From assembly GCF_033963835.1 (NCBI RefSeq), contig NZ_JAXBME010000002.1:186001-250000 (forward strand): a DNA stretch of 64,000 nt. Reading direction: 5' to 3'. The translations under genes were made by a program, and so were the position numbers. Under the pieces are notes generated by a model that worked only from the letters and a program-made list of their open reading frames with translations, made no database searches and was not told the DNA's origin. Shown one piece after another: positions 9,449 through 21,431 of this stretch. Origin of the DNA: Cytobacillus sp. IB215665 (GTDB lineage Bacteria > Bacillota > Bacilli > Bacillales > SM2101). Numbering within the stretch: position 1 is the first letter of the stretch; every line of letters starts with the position of its first letter.

Positions 9449-9865
9449 ATGAAGATTTCGACTAAAGGTAGGTATGGACTTACAATAATGATTGAATTGG
9501 CCAAGAAATACGGTGATGGGCCTATTTCATTAAAATCTATCGCTAAAACTCATGATCTATCCGAACATTATTTAGAGCAATTGATTGCTCCTTTACGCAA
9601 TGCCAGGCTAGTAAAAAGTATTAGAGGAGCGTACGGTGGATATGTGTTAGCGGATGATCCAGCAAAGATAACTGCTGGTGATATTATTAGAGTTTTAGAG
9701 GGACCAATTAGTCCAGTTGAGGTTTTAGATGATGAAGAGCCTGCCAAAAGGCAGTTATGGATACGAATTCGTGATGCTGTGAAAGATGTCTTAGATAATA
9801 CTACACTAGAGGATTTAGCAAGTTACAGTGGTGGAGATCAAGAATCTTACATGTTTTATATATAA
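9449..9865 (+). CDS. cymR: Rrf2-family regulator of cysteine metabolism
   Basis: A 138-residue Rrf2-type winged-helix repressor. The start MKISTKGRYGLTIMIELAKKYG and the helix-turn-helix HDLSEHYLEQLIAPLRNA are characteristic, and the wing SIRGAYGGYVLAD follows. It lacks the cysteine cluster seen in iron-sulphur Rrf2 members, which fits CymR, whose activity depends on complex formation with cysteine synthase. In B. subtilis CymR represses sulphur uptake and the mtnN-mccA-mccB locus, which is also in this window at 32.4-35.6 kb. The order cymR-yrvO-mnmA is conserved. Confidence 0.92.
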   Translation: MKISTKGRYGLTIMIELAKKYGDGPISLKSIAKTHDLSEHYLEQLIAPLRNARLVKSIRGAYGGYVLADDPAKITAGDIIRVLEGPISPVEVLDDEEPAKRQLWIRIRDAVKDVLDNTTLEDLASYSGGDQESYMFYI

Positions 9866-9870
9866 GTTGT

Positions 9871-9951
9871 TTGCGCATTTCATGAAGTCTAGCTACAACA
9901 GCGCCTATTCCCTTAAGGTTCGAGGTTGAGCATGTCGCTTGCGCATTTCAT
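9871..9951. repeat. 13-bp direct repeats flanking a fragment of the 124-bp element
   Basis: TTGCGCATTTCAT occurs at 9871-9883 and again at 9939-9951. Between them, 9884-9925 reads AGTCTAGCTACAACAGCGCC followed by TATTCCCTT, which resembles the reverse strand of the 124-bp repeat at 25.7-26.1 kb. The arrangement looks like an insertion footprint with duplicated target. Confidence 0.45.
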
Positions 9952-9966
9952 TTAAGGAGGAATACA

Positions 9967-12253
<2,287 letters not shown>

Positions 12254-12266
12254 TAATATATTATAG

Positions 12267-12306
12267 AAAAAGCTTCACCTCCGCTTATGCAGAGGTGAAG
12301 CTTTTT
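12267..12306 (+). terminator. Terminator of the cymR-yrvO-mnmA unit
   Basis: AAAAAGCTTCACCTC pairs with GAGGTGAAGCTTTTT across a ten-base loop. It is perfect over 15 bp with T runs at both ends. Confidence 0.9.
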
Positions 12307-12378
12307 AGGTGCAATACAACCTCTTGTAATTATACGTTTTAGTAACAATAAAATTCTGTTATGATTGATGGGTTTACA

Positions 12379-12411
12379 ACTTTGATGAACGTAACAGTGC
12401 CATCAAAGTGT
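12379..12411. repeat. 9-bp inverted repeat upstream of yrrB
   Basis: ACTTTGATG and CATCAAAGT are perfect complements separated by 15 bases, upstream of TATACT at 12439-12444, a plausible -10. It could be an operator or a chance hairpin. Confidence 0.3.
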
Positions 12412-12468
12412 ATTGAGGCACTAGTATCATTCCTATGCTATACTAATAGCTAATTGGAGGTTTTAAAA

Positions 12469-13122
12469 ATGGTTGATAATAATAAGCTAGGAATTCAATA
12501 TATGCAAGAAGGAAAATATGAAGAAGCTGCAAAGGTATTTAATCAAGCTATTGAAGATTCACCAAAGGATCCGATAGCATATATTAATTTTGGGAACTTG
12601 CTTTCTGCCTTAGGTGAAAATGAAAAGGCGATAGCTTTTTTTAATAAAGCAATTGAGCTTGATGAAAATAATGGTGCGGCTTATTACAGCACTGGTAACT
12701 TACACTACAATAATGAAAAATATGCAGATGCAAAGAATATGTTCGAAATAGCCATGAAAAAAGGTTTAACAAACTCTGATACTTATTTTATGCTAGGGAT
12801 GTCGTTGTTACAATTAGATCAACCCAAACTTGCTTTACCTTATTTTCAAAGAGCAGTTGAACTAAATGTCGATGATGCCGAAGCAAGGTTTCAATACGGC
12901 TTATGTCTTGCGAATGAAAATCTAATTGATCAAGCTATGGAACAGTTTCAACAGGTTATTCATTTAGACCCTAATCATGCGGATGCATTTTATAATTTAG
13001 GCGTTGCGTATGCATTTAAAGAAAATGGTGAGGAAGCTTTAGCAATGTTTAATAAGGCATGTGAGATTCAACCTGATCATGTATTAGCTGCTCATGGAAA
13101 AAAAATAATAGAACAAACTTAA
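12469..13122 (+). CDS. yrrB: Tetratricopeptide-repeat protein YrrB
   Basis: A 217-residue soluble protein composed almost entirely of about six TPR units; each carries the A..Y...G pattern, for example PIAYINFGNLLSALGENEKA, AAYYSTGNLHYNNEKYADA and ADAFYNLGVAYAFKENGEEA. TPR proteins act as protein-binding scaffolds; B. subtilis YrrB has been proposed to work with neighbouring tRNA-modification proteins, but no partner is shown here. The ATG at 12469 is used because the upstream in-frame TTG is the start of its own GGAGG site. No signal peptide or membrane segment. Confidence 0.88.
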   Translation: MVDNNKLGIQYMQEGKYEEAAKVFNQAIEDSPKDPIAYINFGNLLSALGENEKAIAFFNKAIELDENNGAAYYSTGNLHYNNEKYADAKNMFEIAMKKGLTNSDTYFMLGMSLLQLDQPKLALPYFQRAVELNVDDAEARFQYGLCLANENLIDQAMEQFQQVIHLDPNHADAFYNLGVAYAFKENGEEALAMFNKACEIQPDHVLAAHGKKIIEQT

Positions 13123-13450
13123 TGTTTTCATAATAGATTTTATTCATTGCTAGTAATGTTTCTAGAGCAATTAAACGAGAAGTGTTTTGGTACTTTTAGC
13201 ATCACTATATAAAGGAAAGATGCCACGAAATGAGTATGAAAAGTAACAATCCAAACGTAGATAACTTAATAATATTTTATGTTTAATTCCAACTCTATAA
13301 GTGGTGTTTTTCAATTAGTTGCAGTACTGTAACAAAGCCCTGATTGTTAGCTGTTACAGTTTATTTGGACGTGCTTTTATATAGTGTTTTTAGATCAAAT
13401 GGCTACTCATAACTTATATATATACGATTCGTAATGAAAGGAGGGAAATG
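13123..13450. other. yrrB-recD2 intergenic region
   Basis: It contains a decayed TIR-element core (AAGGAAAGATGCCACGAAA at about 13212-13230) and a 9-bp perfect inverted repeat, ACTGTAACA (13326-13334) with TGTTACAGT (13352-13360). The latter lacks a T run and is not an obvious terminator. The right end is the strong AAAGGAGGG ribosome site of recD2. Confidence 0.5.
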
Positions 13451-15826
13451 ATGCTGATGGAGCAACAGGGAGTGCTGGATTTGTATAATGAAGAGCAAAA
13501 GTATATGAAGGGTACACATCTAGTCACCATCTTTCACAATGAAGCCAATCTATATTCTGTCGTTCGCATACGATTGCAGGAAACGAACGAACAATATACA
13601 GAAAAAGAAGCAGTTGTCACAGGTTATTTCCCTCGTATCCATGAAGATGAAACATATATCTTTTTTGGTAAACTGAAGGAGCATCCTAAGTTTGGCGTGC
13701 AATTTCATGTCGATAGTTTCAGGAAAGATCTTCCTCAAACGAAGCAAGGGATTATACAGTATTTATCAAGTGATTTATTTCAAGGAGTGGGTAAAAAAAC
13801 AGCAAGCAAGATTGTCGATGCATTAGGTGAAGCTGCGATCTCAACAATATTACAAAATCCTTCGGCTCTTGAAAAGGTACCTAAACTTTCAAAAGATAAA
13901 GCTCAACAAATAGTTGACACGTTAAAAGAACATCAAGGTCTTGAACAAATAATGATTGCGTTATCTCAATATGGATTCGGTCCGCAATTATCAATGAAGA
14001 TTTATCAAGTATACAAAGATGAAACATTACAAATTATCCAAAACAATCCTTACCAGCTAGTGGAAGATGTTGAAGGGGTTGGCTTTAGTAGAGCGGATGA
14101 GCTTGGGTATATGTTAGGTATCTCTGGCAATAATCCACACCGTATTAAGGCAGGTTGTCTTTATATGCTTGATCAGCAATCAATTCAAGAAGGGCATACA
14201 TATCAATACTTACATCAATTAAATAAGGATGTAAAAGAGTTACTAGAAGAAAATAAGCGTGATTCCATGGATGAAGAAGATATCTCTCGGATTATTACTC
14301 AACTGTCTGAAGAAGATAAAATTATTGTTGAAGAGGATAAAATTTACAGTCCTTCATTATTCTTTTCAGAAAAAGGACTTGTAACAAATATTGGTCGAAT
14401 ATTGAGTCAAACTGAATATGAGGATCAATTTCCAGATTCGGAATTCTTATTGTCGTTAGGTAATATAGAAGAATATCTCAATGTTCAGTATGCACCATCT
14501 CAAAAAGAGGCAATTCAAAAAGCCTTATTATCACCAATGCTTTTACTAACCGGAGGACCTGGGACTGGGAAGACGACAGTTATTAATGGAATTGTAAATG
14601 TATATGCGGATTTACACGGCTGTTCGTTAAACCCTAGTGATTATAATAAAGAAAACCCATTTCCAATTCTACTCGTTGCCCCTACAGGTAGAGCTGCAAA
14701 GCGCATGAGTGAAGCTACAGGTTTAAAAGCTGTGACGATACATCGCTTATTAGGTTGGAATGGAGTCGATGGATTTGAACATGATGAAGATAACCCAATT
14801 GAAGGAAAATTGTTAATTGTAGATGAAATGTCAATGGTTGATGTTTGGCTAGCGAATCAACTATTTAAGTCATTACCTGAATCTATTCAAATGATAATTG
14901 TTGGAGATGAGGATCAATTGCCATCTGTTGGACCAGGGCAAGTATTGAAGGACTTATTAGATGCTAATATTATTCCAACCGTTCGTCTAACTGAAATTTA
15001 TCGACAGTCAGAAGGATCCTCAATCATAGCGCTTGCTCATGACATTAAAAAAGGTCAATTGCCACTAGATATTGTTTCACAAAAAACTGATCGATCTTTT
15101 TTACCATGTAGACCTAATCAAGTACTTGATGTTGTATCAAAGGTTGCACAAAGTGCAAAAGAAAAAGGATATAGTGCAAGGGATATCCAAGTTCTAGCAC
15201 CCATGTATCGTGGGCCTGCAGGTATTGATCAATTAAATAAAATGCTACAAAGTATGTTTAACCCTCCGTCAGATCAAAAACGTGAAATGTCATTTGGCGA
15301 TGTAGTATATAGAATTGGCGACAAGGTGTTGCAACTCGTCAATCAACCAGAAAGTAATGTTTTTAATGGAGATATGGGTGAAGTTGTCTCAATATTTTAC
15401 TCCAAGGAAAATACTGAAAAACAAGATATGGTTATTGTATCTTTTGAGGGAAATGAAGTTACTTATACAAAACAAGATTTGAACCAAATCACCCACGCAT
15501 ATTGTTGTTCCATACATAAGTCTCAAGGTAGTGAATTTCCAATTGTTATTATGCCAGTTGTAAAAAGCTATTACCGCATGCTAAGGAGAAATTTACTATA
15601 TACAGGTATTACAAGAAGTAAAAAATTTCTAATATTATGTGGTGAAGAACAAGCTTTTCGACATGGAGTTAGTCGTAATGATGATGGTATAAGACAAACA
15701 ACATTATGTGAAAAATTAATAATGGCTCATGAAGATGAAATTGACAACGAAGATGACATTCCTTTTATTGTACAAGAAGAAAAATTAATGGAAAACGTTA
15801 CACCTTATGATTTCATGGATGATTGA
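13451..15826 (+). CDS. recD2: RecD2-type 5'-3' DNA helicase
   Basis: About 791 residues, an RecD-like SF1 helicase that works without RecBC in Gram-positive bacteria, in repair and replication-fork maintenance. The N-terminal third has an OB-like region and helix-hairpin-helix elements (LFQGVGKKTASKIVDALG, VEGVGFSRADELG). The motor has Walker A LLTGGPGTGKTTVING, motif II IVDEMSMVDVWL, motif III VGDEDQLPSVGPG and the C-terminal AYCCSIHKSQGSEF. Three clustered ATGs (13448, 13451, 13457) follow the AAAGGAGGG site; 13451 gives the best spacing. Corresponds to B. subtilis yrrC. Thirty-four bases separate it from yrrD. Confidence 0.93.
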   Translation: MLMEQQGVLDLYNEEQKYMKGTHLVTIFHNEANLYSVVRIRLQETNEQYTEKEAVVTGYFPRIHEDETYIFFGKLKEHPKFGVQFHVDSFRKDLPQTKQGIIQYLSSDLFQGVGKKTASKIVDALGEAAISTILQNPSALEKVPKLSKDKAQQIVDTLKEHQGLEQIMIALSQYGFGPQLSMKIYQVYKDETLQIIQNNPYQLVEDVEGVGFSRADELGYMLGISGNNPHRIKAGCLYMLDQQSIQEGHTYQYLHQLNKDVKELLEENKRDSMDEEDISRIITQLSEEDKIIVEEDKIYSPSLFFSEKGLVTNIGRILSQTEYEDQFPDSEFLLSLGNIEEYLNVQYAPSQKEAIQKALLSPMLLLTGGPGTGKTTVINGIVNVYADLHGCSLNPSDYNKENPFPILLVAPTGRAAKRMSEATGLKAVTIHRLLGWNGVDGFEHDEDNPIEGKLLIVDEMSMVDVWLANQLFKSLPESIQMIIVGDEDQLPSVGPGQVLKDLLDANIIPTVRLTEIYRQSEGSSIIALAHDIKKGQLPLDIVSQKTDRSFLPCRPNQVLDVVSKVAQSAKEKGYSARDIQVLAPMYRGPAGIDQLNKMLQSMFNPPSDQKREMSFGDVVYRIGDKVLQLVNQPESNVFNGDMGEVVSIFYSKENTEKQDMVIVSFEGNEVTYTKQDLNQITHAYCCSIHKSQGSEFPIVIMPVVKSYYRMLRRNLLYTGITRSKKFLILCGEEQAFRHGVSRNDDGIRQTTLCEKLIMAHEDEIDNEDDIPFIVQEEKLMENVTPYDFMDD

Positions 15827-15860
15827 GTAACCTATTAATGTTCGGGAAGGTGGGATATCT

Positions 15861-16334
15861 TTGCGGACATTTTCCTTATTAAAAGGGTTACCAGTTTATT
15901 CACATGATGGCAAACAGCTTGGTAACGTTGTTGATCTATTAGTTCAAGAAGATGGAAAGGTCGCATCAATCGTTGTTGAAGGTAAAAGGCTTTTTCAGAG
16001 AGATACTTTTATTCCAATAGAATCAGTTTTATCTTTTGAAAAAGATGGGATTACGATTAACAGCTCTACAACAAAACATTCGATACGCCAAGAGAAAAAT
16101 ACACATTACTTAAACACACACCATAGCTTAGCAAAAAAATTTGTGAAATCTGAAAATGGGGAAGTTCTTGGAATATTAGAAGACGTATTTTTCCAAGAAG
16201 AATTGGGCACAATAGAAGGGTATAAAATAACAGATGGTTTCTTTTCTGATATAAGTGATGGAAAAAAAGTAATTAAAAGCAATGACTTTACCGTTAACAA
16301 AGATACCATCATTTTAAAAGCTAAGCGGAAATAA
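15861..16334 (+). CDS. yrrD: PRC-barrel domain protein YrrD
   Basis: A 157-residue soluble protein with two PRC-barrel repeats: the first at about residues 1-75 (LKGLPVYSHDGKQLGNVVDLLV), the second at about 85-155 (KFVKSENGEVLGILEDVFF). PRC barrels bind protein or RNA partners in photosystems and in RimM; the role of this family is not known. It starts at TTG with GGTGG six bases upstream. Its place after recD2 is conserved in B. subtilis and suggests co-transcription. Confidence 0.85.
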   Translation: MRTFSLLKGLPVYSHDGKQLGNVVDLLVQEDGKVASIVVEGKRLFQRDTFIPIESVLSFEKDGITINSSTTKHSIRQEKNTHYLNTHHSLAKKFVKSENGEVLGILEDVFFQEELGTIEGYKITDGFFSDISDGKKVIKSNDFTVNKDTIILKAKRK

Positions 16335-16348
16335 AGAGGTGTCGTTTG

Positions 16349-16540
16349 ATGTTAATGTGTCCAAATTGTAAAAATAAAGATCTTGGTAAAATTGGTGTGA
16401 ACCAATATTATTGTTGGAACTGTTTTATAGAGATGTCAGTAAACCAAGGTATCATTAATACCCATCAAGTTGAAGAAGATGGAACGCTTAGTTCATTGGA
16501 TGACCTCTTTGGAGAAGAAGATCGTACGATAAATTTGTAA
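16349..16540 (+). CDS. Small zinc-ribbon protein (YrzR-like)
   Basis: A 63-residue protein with two CxxC pairs, CPNCKNKDLGKIG and YYCWNCFIEM, spaced like a zinc ribbon, followed by an acidic tail (SSLDDLFGEEDR). Such small ribbons often bind nucleic acid or proteins; the function is unknown. ATG 16349 follows GAGGTG by eight bases. The position between yrrD and the DUF3918 micro-protein matches the small genes I recall at this place in B. subtilis, so the YrzR assignment is by position and size. Confidence 0.75.
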   Translation: MLMCPNCKNKDLGKIGVNQYYCWNCFIEMSVNQGIINTHQVEEDGTLSSLDDLFGEEDRTINL

Positions 16541-16566
16541 TTGACTCTTTCATTAAGGAGGACAAT

Positions 16567-16704
16567 ATGAACAGAACAATTACTGCTTCATTGGTTGCAT
16601 TAGGTATGGGGGTAGCAGCATACCAAGTGAATCAAAGAAGTGACATAATGTCTCCAAAAAATATAAAGAAAATGAGAAAGAAAGTTGCTAAGATGCTTTA
16701 CTGA
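16567..16704 (+). CDS. DUF3918 micro-protein (YrzQ-like)
   Basis: A 45-residue protein that begins MNRTITASLVALGMGVAAYQ, a hydrophobic N-terminal helix, and ends in the basic MRKKVAKMLY. AAGGAGG lies upstream. The short hydrophobic helix followed by a lysine-rich tail suggests a membrane-anchored peptide facing the cytoplasm. The DUF3918 match is from memory of the family's start and size; no function is known. It sits in a yrrD / small-protein cluster that ends in the hairpin just downstream. Confidence 0.72.
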   Translation: MNRTITASLVALGMGVAAYQVNQRSDIMSPKNIKKMRKKVAKMLY

Positions 16705-16707
16705 CTA

Positions 16708-16746
16708 AAAGGGGCTGATCCAATTACGGGTTCTGCCCTTTTTTAA
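16708..16746 (+). terminator. Terminator after the yrrD small-gene cluster
   Basis: AAAAGGG and CCCTTTT form the base of an imperfect hairpin with a second inner stem (GATCC / GGGTT), followed by six T residues. Confidence 0.6.
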
Positions 16747-16793
16747 AGTTGATATTTCGTAACGATCAGAATTTAATTAGAGGTGGGTTATAG

Positions 16794-17855
16794 ATGAAGG
16801 ACATTCGATTAGTATGGATTTATCGCTTACTTCTCTTCTTATTAATGTTTGTATTGTTATACGTTTTTATGAAGCTTGCACCGATTTGGAAACCAACGCT
16901 AAAGATGATTGCAATTGTAATTACCCCTTTTGTTATTGCTGCATTTATTACTTACTTACTTCATCCCATTATTGAAAAAATCCACCATCATGGAGTTCCC
17001 AGGTCTATTGCTATTTTACTTATATATACTTTGTTCTTTGGAGGAGTTGGTTTTGGTTTATATAAAGGAGTACCAATTATTATTGAACAGCTAAAAGACT
17101 TAAGTGAAAATGTACCAATATTTATCGAGACGTATCGAGATTGGATTGAGGAAATTCGTGATCAAACATCCCATTGGCCAAATGGATTTCACGATAGAAT
17201 TGAGGAAGGGCTACAATCAATTGAGAAAGAGAGTGCATTACTAGTTACAAAGTTATTAAACAGTATGAAACGATTGCTGAACTATATTATTTTAATTGCT
17301 ATCATTCCGTTTTTAGTTTTCTATATGCTTAAAGACTACCCAGATATAAATAAGGCAATATGGTACATAACACCAAAGAAATTTCGCACTCCTGGGAAAG
17401 AGTTTTTAAAAGGGGTTGATGAATCACTTGGTAATTACATTAGAGGGCAACTTTTTGTGTGCTTTGCGATCGGAATTATTGCAACAATTGGTTTTTGGTT
17501 AATCAAAATGAAATACCCTTTGTTACTAGGAAGCATCATAGGGGTTACTAATATTATTCCGTATTTTGGACCTATTATTGGTTTAGTTCCAGCCGTAATT
17601 ATCGCGGCGACTATCTCAATGAAAATGGTTATATTCGTATCCGGTTTAGTGCTTGTTTTACAATTTATTGAAGGTAATGTATTATCACCACTAATTGTAG
17701 GAAAAAGCTTGCATATGCACCCTATCGTTATAATGTTTGCATTGTTAGTTGGCGGAGAGATTGCGGGTGTATTAGGTTTAATAATTGCTGTTCCTTTTTT
17801 AGCGATACTAAAAGTGACGATACTTCATGCCAAAACATATTTAATGAATCATTGA
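16794..17855 (+). CDS. yrrI: AI-2E family transporter / permease YrrI
   Basis: A 353-residue membrane protein with about eight predicted helices: two near the N terminus (residues 8-30, 35-55), one at 65-85, and a C-terminal bundle from about 155 (IILIAIIPFLVFYML) to 345. The family signatures YIRGQLFVCFAIGIIATIGFWLI and NIIPYFGPIIGLVPAVIIA are clear. The AI-2E transporter family includes a reported AI-2 exporter and Na+(Li+)/H+ antiporters, so the substrate is unknown here. AGGTGG precedes the ATG. Its stop codon overlaps the alaS T-box promoter. Confidence 0.85.
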   Translation: MKDIRLVWIYRLLLFLLMFVLLYVFMKLAPIWKPTLKMIAIVITPFVIAAFITYLLHPIIEKIHHHGVPRSIAILLIYTLFFGGVGFGLYKGVPIIIEQLKDLSENVPIFIETYRDWIEEIRDQTSHWPNGFHDRIEEGLQSIEKESALLVTKLLNSMKRLLNYIILIAIIPFLVFYMLKDYPDINKAIWYITPKKFRTPGKEFLKGVDESLGNYIRGQLFVCFAIGIIATIGFWLIKMKYPLLLGSIIGVTNIIPYFGPIIGLVPAVIIAATISMKMVIFVSGLVLVLQFIEGNVLSPLIVGKSLHMHPIVIMFALLVGGEIAGVLGLIIAVPFLAILKVTILHAKTYLMNH

Positions 17856-17880
17856 CAAACAAGTTTTGCTTGTCTATAAT
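17852..17880 (+). promoter_or_regulatory. Sigma-A promoter of the alaS T-box transcript
   Basis: TTGACA (17852-17857), 17-bp spacer, TATAAT (17875-17880): both hexamers are consensus. The -35 box overlaps the yrrI stop codon. Transcription should start near 17887. Confidence 0.85.
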
Positions 17881-17886
17881 TCGCAT

Positions 17887-18201
17887 TATAATACGGAAAA
17901 CGATGACGGATCGAGTATGTTATAGTCCACCTTACGTAATTATAAAATCAGAGAGGAATTTCCCTTTAGGCTGAAAGAAATTCTAGGTGAAGGATAACAG
18001 AAAGCTAATCTTGAGTGCAGATAAACCCTGCCGTTTTGCCACGTTACGGCTTATCATGAGTGATGAACAAACATATTTTTCTGTAAGGCGCTTGTCATTT
18101 AACAGAAATGGTGAGGAATTTACGCTTTTTGAAATTGTTCATAATCAGGGTGGTACCGCGAGTATAACTCTCGTCCCTGCTTTTGGGATGGGAGTTTTTT
18201 A
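17887..18201 (+). promoter_or_regulatory. T-box riboswitch, alanine specific
   Basis: The T-box sequence AGGGTGGTACCGCG is at 18147-18160, followed by a terminator (18167-18201; ACTCTCGTCCC with GGGATGGGAGT, then Ts). Stem I contains AGAGAGGAA; a GCT triplet at 18004-18006 follows GAAA exactly as the specifier does in T-box leaders, and GCU is an alanine codon. Uncharged tRNA-Ala should favour the antiterminator and let alaS be transcribed. Apparent reading frames through this region are not genes. Confidence 0.93.
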
Positions 18202-18210
18202 TATTTTTGA

Positions 18211-18366
18211 GGCTGTTTTCGCATGGAGTTGATTTTCGAATTAGTAATTAACACGTACACCACTATCGTTCGTGGCATCTTTTCTTCTTAAAAAAATGTC
18301 CAACGTATTAAACCTATTTACTTTGCTAGTTTGGTGCCATTAGCAACATAGTTTTCGAAAAGAGCC
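18211..18366 (-). repeat. Dispersed TIR element, copy 2 (well preserved, inverted)
   Basis: It begins GGCTGTTTTCGCAT and ends TTTCGAAAAGAGCC, the family's imperfect terminal inverted repeats. The core reads CGTTCGTGGCATCTTTTCTTC on this strand. At 156 bp it fills the gap between the T-box terminator and the alaS ribosome site. Confidence 0.75.
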
Positions 18367-18444
18367 ATTATTAAAGAGTATTCAATTAGTAAAATATTTT
18401 TTGTCAGTGCTTTATTGAACAATTTATAAAAAGGAGATATTAAC

Positions 18445-21081
18445 ATGAAGAAACTAAACTCTGCAGAAGTACGCCAAATGTTTTTAGATTTTTTTCAGGA
18501 AAAAGACCATGCAATAGAACCAAGTGCTTCATTAGTGCCACATGAAGACCAAACGCTGTTATGGATAAATAGTGGTGTTGCTACATTAAAGAAATATTTT
18601 GATGGCAGAGTTATTCCAGATAACCCTAGAATTTGTAATGCTCAAAAATCAATTAGAACAAATGATATCGAAAACGTTGGGCAAACAGCTCGTCATCATA
18701 CTTTCTTTGAAATGTTAGGAAATTTTTCTATAGGAGATTATTTTAAAAATGAAGCAATTCATTGGGCATGGGAATTCTTAACAAGTGATAAGTGGATAGG
18801 GTTTGATCCAGAAAAGCTCTCTGTCACGATCCACCCAGAAGACGATGAGGCGTTTGAAATATGGAATAAGGAAGTTGGTGTTCCGAAAGAACGTATTATT
18901 CGATTAGAGGAAAATTTTTGGGATATTGGTGAAGGACCAAGTGGACCAAATACAGAAATTTTTTATGATCGCGGAGAGCAATTTGGGAATGATCCCAATG
19001 ACCCTGAATTATTTCCGGGTGGAGAAAATGAGCGTTATTTAGAAGTATGGAATTTAGTATTTTCACAATTTAATCATAATCCTGATGGATCTTATACTCC
19101 CCTACCAAAGAAAAATATTGATACAGGTATGGGACTTGAACGCATGTGTTCAATTATCCAGGATGTTCCTACCAACTTTGATACAGATCTTTTTATGCCA
19201 ATTATCGAAGCGACAGAGAATATCTCAAATGAAAAATACCGTCAAGACAGTTCAAAAGATGTTGCATTTAAAGTAATTGCTGACCATATTCGCACGGTTA
19301 CGTTTGCTGTAAGTGATGGTGCACTTCCATCAAATGAAGGAAGAGGTTATGTATTGCGCCGTTTATTACGTCGAGCTGTGCGTTACGCAAAGAAAATTAA
19401 TATCCAACGACCGTTTATGTTTGAGCTTGTACCAACCGTAGCAGAAATCATGGTTGATTTTTACCCGGAAGTAAAGGCTAAGACTGAATTTATCCAAAAA
19501 GTTGTGAAAAATGAAGAAGAACGTTTCCATGAAACACTTAACGATGGCTTATCGATTTTAGCTAGTGTAATTAAAAAAGAAAAAGAAAATGGCAGTGATA
19601 TAATTTCTGGAACAGATGTGTTTCGTTTATATGATACATACGGTTTTCCAGTTGAGCTTACTGAGGAATATGCAGAAGATGAACATATGAAGGTTGATCA
19701 TGCAGGATTTGAAAAAGAGATGGAGCTCCAACGTGAACGAGCCCGTGCTGCTCGTCAAGATGTTGATTCAATGCAAGTGCAAGGCGGAGTGTTAGGTGAC
19801 GTTAAGGTTGAAAGTAGCTTTGTTGGATATGATAAAACAAAAGCTGAAAGTAAAATTGAAATAATTGTTAATGATGGTGACTTTGTTGAACGTATAGAAC
19901 AAGGGCAAGAGGCACAAATTATCGTGGATAAAACACCTTTTTATGCTGAAAGTGGTGGGCAGATTGCTGACCAGGGATTATTTGAAAATAAAGATACTGT
20001 AGTAAAAGTAAAAGATGTTCAAAAAGCTCCAAATGGACAAAATATTCATCATGTTATCGTTGAAAAAGGAACACTACAAAAAGGTCAAGCATTTGAAGCG
20101 ATAATAAATGAAGAAAAACGGTCAAATATTATTAAGAATCATACAGCTACTCACCTTCTTCACCAAGCGTTGAAAGATGTATTAGGAAAACATGTTAATC
20201 AAGCTGGTTCATTGGTAAATGCTGATCGTCTGCGATTTGACTTTTCACATTTTGGTCAAGTGACACAGGAAGAATTGGATCAAATTGAGTCCATTGTTAA
20301 TGAACAAATTTGGAAAAGCATTGCAGTTCAAATTGACTATAAGTCACTTGATGAAGCAAAAGAGATGGGTGCAATGGCACTTTTCGGTGAAAAATATGGA
20401 GAGGTTGTACGTGTTGTTCAAGTTGGTGACTACAGTTTAGAGCTATGTGGTGGTTGCCATGTACCGAATACTTCGGTCATCGGTTTATTCAAGGTCATTT
20501 CAGAATCAGGTATTGGTGCTGGAACAAGGCGTATAGAAGCCGTTACGGGTCAAGGAGCATATCAAGTGATTAATGAGCAAGTTCAGTTATTACATGAAGC
20601 TGCAAACAAATTAAAAGTAAATCCGAAGGATGTTACGAGCAGAATTGAAACTTTGACATCCGAATTACGTATGCTTCAGCGTGAAAATGAATCCTTATCG
20701 GCAAAGCTAGGAAATATTGAAGCAAGTAATTTAGTCAATGCAGTTAAAGATGTGAATGGAGTTTCGGTTCTAACGAGTATTGTAGATGCAGCAGATATGA
20801 ATAATTTACGCTCAATGGTTGATGAATTAAAACAAAATTTAGGCTCAGCCGTTGTTGTCTTAGGTGCTATTACTGATGATAAAGTGAATATAGTAGCCGG
20901 TGTTACAAAGGATTTGATTCAAAAGGGCTACCATGCTGGCAAAGTAGTCAAAGAAGTAGCTACACGCTGTGGCGGTGGTGGTGGTGGTCGACCTGATATG
21001 GCACAAGCAGGTGGAAAAGACCCGAATAAACTTGAAAGTGCATTAAACTATGTTGAAGAATGGGTTAAATCCGTTTTATAA
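18445..21081 (+). CDS. alaS: Alanine-tRNA ligase
   Basis: An 878-residue class II synthetase. The catalytic core starts [17 protein letters not shown]; the editing domain has the zinc ligands [11 protein letters not shown] and [10 protein letters not shown]; a coiled coil (about residues 730-765) precedes the C-Ala domain with its glycine run [15 protein letters not shown]. The length is normal. AAGGAG precedes the ATG. Expression is controlled by the alanine T-box upstream. The three following genes (ireB, ruvX, yrzB) keep the Firmicutes order and probably share the transcript. Confidence 0.97.
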   Translation: MKKLNSAEVRQMFLDFFQEKDHAIEPSASLVPHEDQTLLWINSGVATLKKYFDGRVIPDNPRICNAQKSIRTNDIENVGQTARHHTFFEMLGNFSIGDYFKNEAIHWAWEFLTSDKWIGFDPEKLSVTIHPEDDEAFEIWNKEVGVPKERIIRLEENFWDIGEGPSGPNTEIFYDRGEQFGNDPNDPELFPGGENERYLEVWNLVFSQFNHNPDGSYTPLPKKNIDTGMGLERMCSIIQDVPTNFDTDLFMPIIEATENISNEKYRQDSSKDVAFKVIADHIRTVTFAVSDGALPSNEGRGYVLRRLLRRAVRYAKKINIQRPFMFELVPTVAEIMVDFYPEVKAKTEFIQKVVKNEEERFHETLNDGLSILASVIKKEKENGSDIISGTDVFRLYDTYGFPVELTEEYAEDEHMKVDHAGFEKEMELQRERARAARQDVDSMQVQGGVLGDVKVESSFVGYDKTKAESKIEIIVNDGDFVERIEQGQEAQIIVDKTPFYAESGGQIADQGLFENKDTVVKVKDVQKAPNGQNIHHVIVEKGTLQKGQAFEAIINEEKRSNIIKNHTATHLLHQALKDVLGKHVNQAGSLVNADRLRFDFSHFGQVTQEELDQIESIVNEQIWKSIAVQIDYKSLDEAKEMGAMALFGEKYGEVVRVVQVGDYSLELCGGCHVPNTSVIGLFKVISESGIGAGTRRIEAVTGQGAYQVINEQVQLLHEAANKLKVNPKDVTSRIETLTSELRMLQRENESLSAKLGNIEASNLVNAVKDVNGVSVLTSIVDAADMNNLRSMVDELKQNLGSAVVVLGAITDDKVNIVAGVTKDLIQKGYHAGKVVKEVATRCGGGGGGRPDMAQAGGKDPNKLESALNYVEEWVKSVL

Positions 21082-21160
21082 TTTATAGATTTAGTGTACA
21101 ATGTAAGTATGAAAAACTTGACAGATTCAACAGTCGGATCTTGAGGGTGAGGTGCATATA

Positions 21161-21427
21161 ATGAGCTCGTTCGATAAAACAATGCAATTTAATTTTTCAG
21201 AAGAACCTGTCGAAACAAATGTAAAAGATGTACTGTTTACAGTTTATGATGCTTTGCAAGACAAAGGTTACAATCCAATTAACCAAGTTGTAGGATATTT
21301 ATTATCTGGCGATCCTGCCTATATTCCTCGTCATAAAGACGCTAGGAACATTATAAGACAAATTGAACGTGATGAATTGATTGAGGAGTTAGTTAAATCT
21401 TATTTAGAGCATCACCGTAAGGAGTAA
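21161..21427 (+). CDS. ireB: IreB-family regulatory phosphoprotein (YrzL)
   Basis: An 88-residue protein starting [13 protein letters not shown], with the UPF0297/IreB pattern [39 protein letters not shown]. In Enterococcus IreB is phosphorylated by the PASTA kinase IreK and tunes cephalosporin resistance; the N-terminal threonine in DKT is the kind of site involved. The role here is inferred from the family. The ATG at 21161 follows GAGGTG at six-base spacing. It lies four bases before ruvX. Confidence 0.9.
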   Translation: MSSFDKTMQFNFSEEPVETNVKDVLFTVYDALQDKGYNPINQVVGYLLSGDPAYIPRHKDARNIIRQIERDELIEELVKSYLEHHRKE

Positions 21428-21431
21428 GTAT

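Noticed and set aside
17987-18232. An 81-codon open frame between yrrI and alaS
   Set aside because: It lies across the alanine T-box, its T-box motif and its terminator; the translated sequence has no family resemblance.
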